A stretch of DNA of 64,000 bases from Crossaster papposus (taxonomy: Eukaryota > Echinodermata > Asteroidea > Velatida > Solasteridae). Shown in pieces: positions 10,874 through 23,800 of this stretch. The stretch spans positions 682,001-746,000 of the forward strand of contig JBAIAA010000509.1 in assembly GCA_037893245.1 (NCBI GenBank), given 5' to 3'. A program made the position numbers and the translations under genes. The notes under the pieces are model-generated. The model was not told the DNA's origin. It saw only the letters and a list, made by a program, of their open reading frames with translations, and did not search any database. Position 1 is the stretch's first letter, and every line of letters starts with the position of its first letter.

Positions 10874-11817
10874 TCAAGACAGCAAAATGGGGATCTTGTT
10901 TTGCTCGGCGCCTGGTGACAAATTTGGTGCTGAGAAAGAGACGCATTCTTCCTTGATGGCTGTCGACTCTCTCCCTTTTCCCAGCATTTGCTCGTTAGCA
11001 TTCATCTTAATTGGCAACGTTTGACACTTGATCCGCCCGTCGCTACCACCCTCGCCGCCAAACGGCAACCGCGAGTCATAGCGTCTCGAGTCCGAGAGAT
11101 CATTCAGTGTGTTAAGAGTTTGGTGCTTGGTCAGGAGGCCCGAGGAGTAGTCCTCTCGGACCGGGGATGTAACGAGGCTGGAGGAGTTGGCATGGTATTG
11201 CTCCACGCTGGACCCATGCATGTCTGAATCGATAGAGCTGTGACTGACCAGAGTGGTGACAGACATGTTCAGGTCCTGACTGGCCTGGACCTCGTGCATT
11301 GAGCTCTGACTGCTAGGTGTCCGGCAGGACTCGAGATCTGTAAAGCGGCTGCGATCCTGAGTTGTGGTTTTATCATCATCATCATCATCGTCGTCATCTT
11401 CATCCTCATCTTCGTCCCCTTGCATCATCTGCTGCTGATGCATCTGCTGCTGGTGCATCAGCAGCAGGGAGCGGTCGTTGCAGAGGGCACTTAGAAGTGG
11501 AGTGGGTACATCCTTGCTGGCAATCTCAGCCTGGATTATCTGAGGGTCAATTAGAGTCAGGTGCCTGGACGTCGGCCGGGAGCCAGATGATTGGCTGCTA
11601 GTAGCCTCTCGCTTGAAGGCTTCATCGTCAGACAGCCATCCAAGCTCACTGTTCCTGCTCTGCCTGTTGGAATGACTGGCAGAGTATGTGCTTCCAGGTG
11701 GGTCCACCGGCTGTTGGTCACGCCAGACCCCTACAAATGACAGGGTTGGTTCAGGGCCACTTCGATGACTAGACGTCTCCGACACTGCTTCTGAATGTCG
11801 ATTGCTTAATCGACCAC
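10874..11817 (-). CDS. FRMD6: FRMD6-like exon 13 (terminal)
   Basis: A 944 bp exon: GGRLSNRHSEAV..., two HQQQM repeats, an acidic run of about 15 residues, Ser-rich sequence and the C-terminus ...AEQNKIPILLS before TGA. A stop inside a long open exon supports a true 3' end, although an alternative downstream splice cannot be excluded. Confidence 0.8.
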
Positions 11818-14800
11818 CTGTGGCAAAAAAAAATATAAAAGTGAATTTACATCTTCCAACAAAAATTCCATCTTATGAAACATTAGGTTGCGGTACCCGC
11901 TGCTAATCAGATTCAAACCAGCCTGCCGACCCGGGCTAGCTCGGTGGTCGATTGATAAGACTTGAAAGCTGCACTAGAAAGCGGGAGGTCGTGGGTTCGA
12001 GTCCCACCCAAGTCTGTTATTTGTTTTGTAAATAAATCCTTGGGCCAGCACTGAGTATACAGCGTAAATGCACATCGGTAAAGGGCCAAAATCTGATATT
12101 GAAATTACATCTCCCGAATGCAAATTCCATCTCATGAAATACAATAATATCAATAAGCCAGTTTGGTATTTCAACTACACGATTTTTCACTCGGGATAAA
12201 CGCGACAGATAAATGCACACAAGGCTACTAGGGTCGTGGTAACCGAATCCACATTTTGTGCATGCAATCGAAACATTTGTTCGAACAAAAGTTTGGACGC
12301 CTACAAACTTTTTCGCGTTAAAAAATGATACTTCAGAACACGACAATTTCTTTAACTTTGCTAGCACCCGCTATGCTTTTTCACACATACACTGAATTGT
12401 TTATCTCAAAGGAAAAACTGTCAAATCTTCATGTGCACATGTACAGTTGGAATACTGAACTGGCTTTTTTCCCAACCTTTACCATGTTGCTTGTTAGCCT
12501 GGCCTTTCTCTCCAAGCCCCGAGGACATACTAGAGTGGTGGGATTCAGCCAGTCCCGATAGCTGTGATGCAGGCGGTCCCAGCCCCGAGTCGTGAGGATT
12601 GGATGGATTAAACAGGTCATCCTCAACTGTCATGCAAACATTGTACACAGAAAATAATTACAAGTTATGAAGATTGATGACAGACACTTGTAATGTATAC
12701 GATGGTAATCAAGCCACTGTTGACAAACGGAAATAAAGTAGTCGAACATCCGGGATTATTTTAACATCACCGAGCCGAGGCACGGATTTTTTTTAAACAA
12801 AACTCGATCTGAGGGAGTTTAGGCCGATTGTACTGGGAAGCACACCCACGCATTTCGGCCTTTCTCGTGACATGTTTAAAGGGATTGTATACGTTTGGTA
12901 ATTACTCCAAAAATTAATGGCAATAAAAACTTACTTGGTAAGAAGTACAGCAGCTTTGGATAGTATAATGCATTTTTAGAAACTTTTCACTTCGAAGTGC
13001 TGCGGTTATGGAAAAAGATATCACTTTTTATCCCCAAAAATTTGAATCTGAGAAGCGTTACTGCAGTGACGTTTCTCAGACTGTGTATTCCAATGCAGAT
13101 TATTCTTCCTGTGTGAACATAACCGCTCTAGATTTTCGGCAATATCTCAAAATCGCTACCACCTTTTGAAATGAAATTTGTACAGGTTAGTTTACATGGT
13201 ATATACATGTATCTATAACTATATAGGATTGAAACAAACAATGGGTTCCAATTACCAAACGTGTACGATCCCTTTAAGTGTCATCCGTTTTGAATCTGGA
13301 GAAAACTTTGCGTGTATATATACGACCTCCGGCACGAACTGGTTAAAAAACAACCCAATTTTACAGTTAAAATGACAATACAGTCGTGTGCGCATTTGCA
13401 TATTGTTTTTCCTTTGATTATTCAAACTGGCAAAAAGCTATTAGAATATTTGGTTGATGATCGAATATTCGGTGTTGATTCGAGGCAGACCTAACTACAA
13501 CTCTTGTTTATAGGTACATGTACCAGCAACAAAATAAAACGGAAGGGTTTCGCATCTCAAAAAAATACTAACAATCTTCTGTCGTGTGTGAGTTCCAGAA
13601 GAAATTATTTCATACTTGAAGTTAGGCAGGTTGGATAAGTGAAAGGTGAAAGGCAATCATATAAGTTGTTTGCAGTAGCACCATGTGGTAATTATCTTTT
13701 GTGAGTTTGTGTGGTTCTGAAAAACAAAACGGAGGGAACTCAGCGTATCGGACAGCATGCTTTGCCCGTTGTTCGGGAGATCGATGGGCAGAGCATATTG
13801 TCGTCGGTCTCCTGACGACAGGCAGAGCATACTGTTTAAAACATAGAGTTCCCTCCGGTTCTTTTCAGAACCACACAATCTCACAAAAGAGAATCTCAGG
13901 CAGGCTGGTTTACATTATAACAAAAACAAAAACAGAAAGAATGAATAGCTACGTCAGATAAAACTAGAGCTGCTAAATAGAGCTGCTTAAGCACAAAAAT
14001 TTGCTTAAGCACAAAAACTCTTGCTTGGTAAATCATGTTAGGGGCCAAAATTCCATGTGTTTGTTATGCTAAGCTAACAACAGCTAAATACAATCACAAA
14101 TAATATACATCACATAGAGTTGTTGCTAGTAAGCTGGTTTTATTAAGCAAGAATAGTTTGTGCTTAAGCAATTATTTGGCTTAAGCAACTCTATGAAATT
14201 GGCCCCCGTTTATTGTTGTTGGGGCGGTACAATGACTACTGGGTTAAGGGCATTCTCACCTTCACTCAGGCTCTTCTCTAGAGGTGACCTCTCGTCTGAC
14301 ACAATGCCTGAAGTTGTGACAGAGCTCACTGTACTGACGACCGACTGCCGTTGCATTTCCAGCTTGGCCGTGGAGATTTCCCCAAACGATGTCGTCGTCA
14401 TTGAGCTGTCTAGGTCGGACCAAGAAGTATCCCCGCTGATGTACGACTCGCGGTATTTGCTCTTCTCTGTTGAACCACAACGTAAGAACCAATCAAAACG
14501 AGAATCAAAGATCACTTTCATAAAAATTATGATACCAATATTGGCGATTCACAATATAGTGCACCCCCAAGAGGTTGCCACAGGGAGTCCATTTCTGAAG
14601 TTTATGGTCGACAAAAACATGGCCGACTTGCCACGATATGGAACTGATGTCAGTAGCCTAGAAAACTTTAGAAACTGTGCATGACGAAGCTTAAGCCGAT
14701 TTTTGAAAAAATGACCCCCAAAAAGTTTTAAAGTAAACAAAGAAGTTGGCAACGCGAGACTCGAACCTGCGACCTCCAGGATTCCGAACCGGCGCTCAAC

Positions 14801-17800
14801 CAACTGAGCTATCTTGCCCTATGTTTGCGGTCAGCCAAAATGTTTGTACTTTGTTCGAGGGCGCTAGTCAGAAGTCACCAGAATGCCGAGTGGCCAGGGA
14901 TCACGCCAAATTTTACGATACAACCTTGAAAGCGACATTCTGGGGATCACTCAATGAGAATATTCCAACTTTTTATCTCATAAAACACAAATTATTACAT
15001 TTGTGTAATCGGTTTAAATTCCCCTATTCAGTTTTGATTTTAGAAACGAAATATTCCATTTTTGTGACTTGGCCGAAAGAGAAAACTGGAAGATCTTCCA
15101 AGTTGCTCCATGGTGTCAGATTGTATCTGCATTCCCTTTAATAATGGTTTCTTTAGCCTGCTCATTTGACTTATCTAAGAGTTCCCATCTATTTTCCCCC
15201 ACATTACAGCTCTAGAGGTTTTTGTAAAAAAAAGAAAAGAAAAAGAACAGTGGTTACTGAATCCTTCAATCCAACCCAGTCATTGAGAGGGCATTTCATG
15301 CGGCACCTCACTCATCACTTTTTATTGGCGTGACTGTTTAATAGCTGGATGGGAACTTCTGGTGAATTTAAATAATCGGTATTCGGTTTTTAGAAGAAAA
15401 AAATAGGATAACCGGATTTTAAAATCTCTGATTTCTCCCACCACTAAAAGAAATAATTTGCATACGTCATACTTCATTTGTACATACCAGCTGCACTTTC
15501 CCGTTTTTTGGCAGTGTCCACCATCGGTTGGGTCTGCATCTGGAAGGTATGTGTGAGTTTACACAGTCGGAGGAGATGCTTCGACCTGGCAACAAAGGTT
15601 AAAGGTAGGATACACCATTGGTAATTGCTTGAATTATCATGAATGGGTGGATTTGGGGGGTTGTCCGAAGTTTTACAATTATTGATACAGAGAAAAGCAA
15701 AAAAACGCCGATTGTTTTCAACCAGCTTGGGCAGTTGTTCTTATGTTGTTTTTTTTGTTTTTTGTTTGTTATAAAATTCAATTTATTGGAACAATTACAG
15801 GATATCTAGAGCAATCCTTCTGCTGGATGCCTACAATGCGGTACAACTGCCGTACAACCAATCAGAGCGCTGTGCGACAGCAGTACAAGCGCAGTCTAAT
15901 AAATGTCGCACGGGAGTCGCACGGGGGCTGCTGGGAGTTACACGGCCGAGCCTTGTGACCCTCTTCAGACTCTCGTGCGACCTATCAGACTGCCAAGCGC
16001 CTGCCGTGCGACCCCCATGCGACTAGTGCGAACTATGCAAACCATGCGACAGCCGTATTCAAATTTTAAACATTAAAAAACTCACACGGGCATGCGACCC
16101 GACCGAATTACACACGACACCCCTAGAACCTGTGCGAATCATCAACAGACTGCCATGCGAATTCCATACGCCCTGTGCCTTTTGGTAGTCGCAGGGCATT
16201 CGTGTAGAAAATCGTTCAAGGGAGAACAGGGTATAATACCTGCAAAACCTCATTTCGACTGCTGCCCAGTTCTCATTTTGCCAGAACACCTCGCAAATAA
16301 TGAATTTAAATAAATACACATCCATTCATTTTGCCAATTCTGTCTTACAAAAAAAAGAAGCAGGGTGTCGTTTCTTACTTGGCTTCGTTGTTTGTGTAGT
16401 AGGTAATCTTTCTGCCATCTGCGCCCTCCACATGAAGCTCAAACTTCTTTTTCTGTCACATCAAACAAACAAATGTATAAAAATGTTCAATCTTGAAGCA
16501 TCCTTATCTGGGATTATAGAAAAATTCCCTTTAAAAGTTTCATTAATTCACAATGATTTTTCCCATCCCTCTCAATTTATCTTCTAGTCCGAATGAAACA
16601 ATGGTAGCCAAAATAAACAGTGTGGACTAAACTAAGGGAGGAAATAAAGTCCGATTTTTTTTCTACAATAAAACAACCGAGAAGGAATTCTTTAGAAACA
16701 ACATTCTGCAAACACAATGACCACCACAAAGAAAGGGGGGGGGGGGGGGAGGGTTCTCTGTCTAATATAATTTCTTAAAATGAGGCAACAGAAAGGCCAC
16801 AGTGGGCCTTTTTAATCTTTGGACAATAACAATAGACACAGAATTGACCCTCCCCTTGCTAACCCTGCCTGGACTGACAGATTGTGTGTGTATTAACCAG
16901 TTCGCGCCGGATGACTGGATAAACGCACAAATTTGCCCAAATTCCAAACGGATGATGCATAAACATGCCAAGTTTAAGTTCAGAAATGTATGTCAGCAGC
17001 GAGCAAGACCGGAAATGCGTGGGTGAACCCGGCCTGAACCCGCTCCGGATAGAGTTTCGTTAAAAATAATCCCGCCCCTCGGCTCGGCGATGTTAAAATA
17101 ATCCCAGCGCGAACTGGTTTACGGTATGCATTCCAGCATAACAAAGAAGACCCATGCTGTCTCCGCCACATATGACGCAAGATATGGGACATATAACCCC
17201 CCCCCCCCCCCTTTCTTTGTAACAGTCATTGTGCTTGCGGAATGTTGTGGTTTCTAAGGAATTGTTTTTAGGTTTTTATGGGGAGGTGTGTTAGGTCACA
17301 ATAGTATAAGGATTTGGGACTGTGGAGGGAGTCCCTTGGTCCCATATCTTCAACAAATACACTATACACCTTCAACAAAGAACCTACCCTCTCCGAACCA
17401 GCAATCACACCACACCACACCAGGTGCTGTGATTTCACAGGATGCTATTTACTTACAGTCAAGTAAGGTATTTCATAATTCAATAGATTTGATTGATGAT
17501 GTTTGCAAATGGTAAGGTACATGTATACACTACTTTAATTCCTTTATCCTACAGTTTACATACGTATTAATATTTACCTGTAAGACTAGCCTCTTGATTA
17601 TTCCCCAGGTGTACTCACTCAACAGGTATTTCCCCTCACCGGAATCCTAATCATGAGATCAAACAAGAGATGACAACCCTAGTACAGTAAGACTCAGAGT
17701 AATGATGTGCAAATGCAATCAAAAACCAAACCAAACCAAACCAACCCGGACTCAAAACTGACTTTTCAGTCGGGTTAGGTCTGAAGACACTTAATACTAA

Positions 17801-20800
17801 CCAGTGTAGCGGTTCTCGATATATTTTTTCAGGAGCTGGGTGTTGCGTTATTGTATATTCATGAGTAAGAGCAATGGCAACTCGTGTAAAGAACGGCTTC
17901 CTCAACAAACTCGCCAATAGCATAGTTAGTAGAGAGGAGAGCTATGAATCAATAGATCTGTGGTTCGAATCCGACTATCGTTAACGTTTGTCTTTTTCTT
18001 CGATAAATTTTCTTATGGGTTTCTAAACATAGAACAAGGTTGAGGGGTAGGGTACATAAGCACCTTGAAAAATAAAACAAGAACAGCTACACTGTTTAGT
18101 TTTTAGTGACTTCCGGTGAGGTCAGATTCAGTTTTGCACTTGCAATTTTTAGGTCAGGTCAGGTCATGTCAGGTCAGGTCAGCTACATGTACATGTTACA
18201 GCTATTTCAACACCGAATAGTTGTGTGGATTTTGGATATTTTGTGGTTATAAATAACCTTTTCTTTGGTCATTCATTTTTTTGTTTCAGCAAACTTTTCG
18301 GTCACAATTTGAACAGAAAAACAAACTGAACAATGTTTTCCTGAAATGACATCCTAGCAACAACATTGTTAATGTTTAAAGAAGGGCTCTTTTAAATAAA
18401 AGAAAATCCTTTCAAAAGAAATAATTCCATTCAAGATAAAAACTGTTTTGGTGCCACAATTCTTAAAGAGTTTGTTGGGGTGGAAACAGATTGTGACCGG
18501 CTTTACAATTAAGTCGCGCTGTGTACTATTATGTAATGGCCCGCTCAACATTGCCATGAATGACATCTTTAATACCTACAGTTTCAGGTTTCATTCAAAG
18601 AAATGTTGATGAATAAAGTGGAAAAAAATATTTGTTGTGCATCGTTCTGTTGTAGTACAACAGAGCCGGCTATTTCAAAGCCCGTTTTCTAAGTTGTGTA
18701 ATTTGTGGGCTTTTTAACCATGTATAATCATAGAGAAAGGAACAGAAGGAGATTGAACTACCCGCGCAATAAAAACTGACCAATTAGCTGTTATCGGCAG
18801 GGTCAAGCTGCCCCATAGCCATACTGCACTGACCGCCCGCCGAGCGGTCGTAAAATTTTACGACTTTCGGTCCCAAAGGCTCTCCTTTGTAACTGCGCGT
18901 TCGTCGCCGAATTTCACTGGTAACCAACATCCTCCTTGAGCGACCTGTGTTATAGCGCCTATACTGACGTCACAGTCGCTGCTAGTTCAGTTCATTACTG
19001 GAGTTAAAATTTCACAGTCAAGCAAAACATTTCGCATGCGCAGTTGCTTACGTTCAGCCATGTTTTTCCGATGTGGATGTGCAGTTGTTGAGTTTTCGAC
19101 GTGTTTTTCATTGATGTTTTTCGTGAAAAAATCGGCCTAATACTTGGTGAGTTGTTAACCTTATTATGAAAATCGTTATCATTAATATGTTGTTCACAAA
19201 ATATGATATTTTAATGGACTGCTCGATCTTGCTGGTTCAAGAAATAGTGCATTTTGTTCGTCATGACTTGGGCATTCTGGCGATGGTTGTCAATGTGTTC
19301 GCCAGTGTTAGCCAACCGCAAACCATGCTTTCGAAAAAAAAAAAAAAAAAAACATTTTTTTTTTTCCAAACGTTTTTCAAAGCTGCTTGGCATAGAACAC
19401 AATATGGAATATAATCTTTTCGCCTCCTTTTAGGTGTGTACAAAGAACTAGCAGTAGTAGCAGAGAATTTAGTGCATTTTTACAAAGTCTTTTTATTCTG
19501 TACTACAGTTCACTGTTCCATGACCATGGAGGAATAAACTAGTTTATTCCGACATGACATGGTCATGGATGGTGGGGAGGTGTCTTGAATTGCACATTAA
19601 TACAATTGGAAACGTTCAGATGTCGTCCAGCACTCAGCAGGATCCTTCCCAAAATGTTGTTAAGTAACATAATCCCGAACTAACTTCCTAGGGTGTGTGC
19701 AAAATCAAAGTGATTTTGGAGGATTGAGGACTATAGGAGTATATGGTTAGCGTTGGAGTTATAACTATAATTAAAACAATTTTTATTGTTTTTTTCCTTT
19801 GGCGCTATTCTATACGGGTTGTCATATGATGATAATAATTTGTTTCTTTATTTTTCAGAATTATTCATCTGTATGCCACTCAAAGAGTTCAGTTATGTGC
19901 AAATTATACCATGGAAGATGATTTTCGAAGTCTTTGCAGGCTTTGTGGAGAACATAGAGCAATTGAACTTGGAAGAAATCCTCATAGTAAACATTCTAAT
20001 GCTGAACTCATTTCACGAGCTCTGAACATAGATGTTAATACTGATGACGAGAAGGTGCATCCCCAGTTGGTTTGCTACAGCTGCATAAAAAAACTAAAAT
20101 ATTGGTGGCAAAACCAGAAAAAAAAAAGGTATTACGTGCAGCATCATCGTCCATAATTTTGTAAAAACTGGTTGTGCTGTTTGCCGGAAAGAATTTATTA
20201 CCTTCGATGACATTGCCAATGCACATGGACTTGTAATATGGCGCGGACAACACTTCACCCAGGCGATGCAATTAACTGAAAGTGGAGAAGTTGGCATCAA
20301 CCTTAGACTTTTCCATGACTTAACCTGGAAAACAATTGTCTGCAGAAAAGACATTTCAAGTAGTACGTTTTTTGAAAAAATTCCTGCATTTTTAAGAGAG
20401 CCAAATCACATTATTGATCTTGTGCATTCAGTCACAAATAACGATATTTGTGTTGGAAATAAGGATTTCGAGAACATCGTTGCCACAAAACGAGGCTTGA
20501 GGGGAGAAATTCCAGTAACAATAACTGGTAGTGATTGGCTCGAAAGCTACCCATCCAGTACAATCAGACACAACAATTGCTCTCTTCTGGTACCAAAGAC
20601 CACTGTTAGATGCCAGCCATGCAAGCTGCACCGAGGAGATTTGTTCTCCATTAGCAAACGGATAACAAACAAAAAAAAAATCAGGCATCAGCACATCAAC
20701 AAGAAATGACAGACTAAGTCACGCCCAACTAATTAGGAAGACTTCTGCTCTAAGCAATGAAAAACACCAACTGTCCCGAAAAATACATCGCTTGACATCT

Positions 20801-23800
20801 AAAATAGATGAATTAATAAATGCGGAAGGTGTGTTGCTCCCCCCCACCGAAGAAGAGTCGTTGGTGAAATCCATAAAAGGCAACGATACAGCTCTAAAGG
20901 AAATACTGGGCCAAGGATCTCCAGCTTATCTCCTCTGGGAGCAACAAAAAGAGAGTGCTTCGAAAGGTCGAGGAATGCGCTGGCATCCGGCGATACTACG
21001 ATTGTGTATAGCTTTACATAGCAAGTCTTCTTCAGCTTATAGACTTCTCCGAGAAAGTGGATTTGTGAGGTTACCCCACCCAAACACCCTTCACCCGTAC
21101 AGCCACTTTGGGAACCCATCCACTGGATTTAATCCAGACCTAGTCAAGCGAATCATATGTGACATTGATCTTGCCAACCTGCCAGAGTATCAGAAAAACA
21201 TAACAATTGCCTTTGATGAGATGAAAATCAAGTCTGGCTTGGTGTACAACACCCGCACCGGCCAGCTTGTAGGCTTTGTGGATTTAGGGAGTATCTCCAA
21301 TGAGATTATGACATTCGAGAGAAAATGCCGGGGTGAAGTAGAAGCTCCACTCGCCACTCATGTTCTTGTGTTAATGGCACGAGGGATTTTCTCGTCGCTT
21401 CATGCACCTATCGGCTTCTATGCTACCAGTGGTGCAAGCAGCCACCAGCTGTACCCCATACTCCATGAGGCCATTGTGTTGCTAGAAAATGTTGGATTTA
21501 AAGTTCGGGGTCTTGTATGCGATGGGGCATCTTCTAACAGGAAGTTCTACAAGATGTATGGTGCTCCACAAAAAGATGGGGTGCAATACTTCGCTGTAAA
21601 CCCAGTGGATCAATCCCGAAGGATTTACTACTTCTGTGATGTACCACACCTCATCAAGACCACTCGCAATAACTTTGAGAACTCGGGCTGGAACAACAAG
21701 ACCAGGAACTTACATGTAAGTGAACTAGCGGACATTTTTGGTCTCAAAATGAAAACAGTTCATGCTTCCATCACTTCAATATAGTTGGTGCTTTGACATA
21801 TTTTGTATTTGTTTTTAACCAAATTATATCGATACATGTATGGGCATTACAACTCGCGTATGGAGTTGATTTATTGTCCATGATTAATTGCTTATGTTAG
21901 AATTTGAATTAATGCGGTTTGCTTTTTGCTCAGAATTTTTTAATTAAGAAAATGAAAAGAATGCTGTCATCAAAACTTTTGTGGGAAATAAACTAACAAA
22001 TTAGCAGGTCTTTGAAATCTGTAAATCGATTTTGTTTCACCTAATCTCATTGGTAGTTTTGGTCCTAGGGCTGAATTAAAAAGGAAGTACAAGTAAATAC
22101 TAGTATTTTTTTATTTATGCAGTTCTGTAAACAGGACATCAAGTGGAGTCAACTGATCAGTCTCTACAACTGGGACGTGGGTTTGACAAGAACTTCACCA
22201 GGTCTTCGACGGCTGCACAAGATATCTTACGAGCATCTCCATCTGACGCCATCACTGCGAATGCGTGTGTACATGGCTACCCAGGTACTTGTCATTTAAC
22301 ATTATTTTTTGTATTTAGGAGACTAACTTTTGCAAAGATCTGGACGTCTATCATTATAACATTAATTAAACCTTAGAGAAAGGACCAAAAAAGGGAAGAT
22401 TGGTAACATTGTCTGCCGCAATGGAGCACCGTCATTTTATTTTGTTTTTTCTTTTATTGAAAAAAACAACACGTGAATGTACCCCAATATGGGGGAAAAC
22501 AATTGTTTTGGTTAATATCGCATTAACCCTTATTGTTTTGCATTTAATACAGAAATTCCTTTCCATTTTAGAGAAGTAGTTTTGTTTTGATTATTTTTTT
22601 TCGAGTATAATGCTTTGCACATGTATCACCAAAACTTTTTCTTTATATGCAAACCAGGTCCTGAGCAGCACTGTGGTCAACACCTTTAAAGCACAAGGAA
22701 GGCACGACACAAAATCCACCGAGTTCTTTGTGCAGCAATTTGACCAGTTCTTTGACTGTCTCAACGTATCCAATCCCAACGAGTCCAACCGGAAGCGCAA
22801 GCTGGCCCTAGAACCCTACAAATCCTCTGATGACTGGCGTTTCAAGGTAAATTATTATAATTTTCAGGTTTTGGAAATGTGTCATGAAAAAAAACACCGT
22901 GATCATTAACCATTCACACAACCTTCCCTGTAGCATCATTGCCCTTGATACAGAATTGCACAAGTTCGTCTAAATGGCAGATCCACTGGAAGAAGGGTCA
23001 TGTGTATTATAATTTTTTAAAGATTTTTGTTATCCTCTTTTTGTAGTGGCTGAAAGAAGACTTTCTGGGTTTCCTTGATGAGTGGGAGAAGGAAGTTGCA
23101 GGCCTCCAAGATGTAGACAAAGTGGCCAGACAAAAAATGTGTCTCAGCAGAGAGACCCTTGAAGGCCTCCGCATTACAGGTAGGCTTTAGCAAATTGGTC
23201 TCGGATGAAGAAAAAAAGGATAGTTGATGGTGTTTTTGTGTTGGATCATAGAAAAAGGATCATCCCAGAGGGTTGGTTGCTTAAATGTTAACACCCCCCC
23301 CCCCCCCCCCCCCCCCCAAAGGGTTGAGTTCCCTAAAGCTGCAAGTAAATGCATTGTTTATTTGTCTTTCCGTTTTTTGTTCCCATCCAGTGCATTCATT
23401 CACTGAGCTGGGCCAAATACTGCTAGGAGAGTCTGGTGTGGAGTATCTACTCAGCGACAAACTTAACCAAGACCCGCTTGAGCAGTACTTCTCAAAACAG
23501 CGTGGTACTGGGGGAAGCAGCGATAACCCTACGGCAGAACAATTCGGACACAACATGTTTTCACTGCATGTTGCGTCCTCTTCTCTGAAGGCATCGAAGA
23601 GAGGAAACACCAAGACAGGTGTGACGAAGTCTGCAGATTTGGACAGTACTCCTCTTCCCAAAAGAGTTAAATTAAAATAAGACAAATGAGATGAACATGA
23701 AATACCTGATCCTTAAATTTAAGGCTGCAGTGCAGACGTTTTAGGGTTTTTATTTCTCATTGCATACGACATGTATAGTGTGAATTTAACTTATGGTCAA

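Noticed and set aside
11362..11601. Plus-strand frame with a His run and Ala-rich sequence
   Set aside because: It is the antisense shadow of the acidic and Gln-Met coding part of FERM exon 13.
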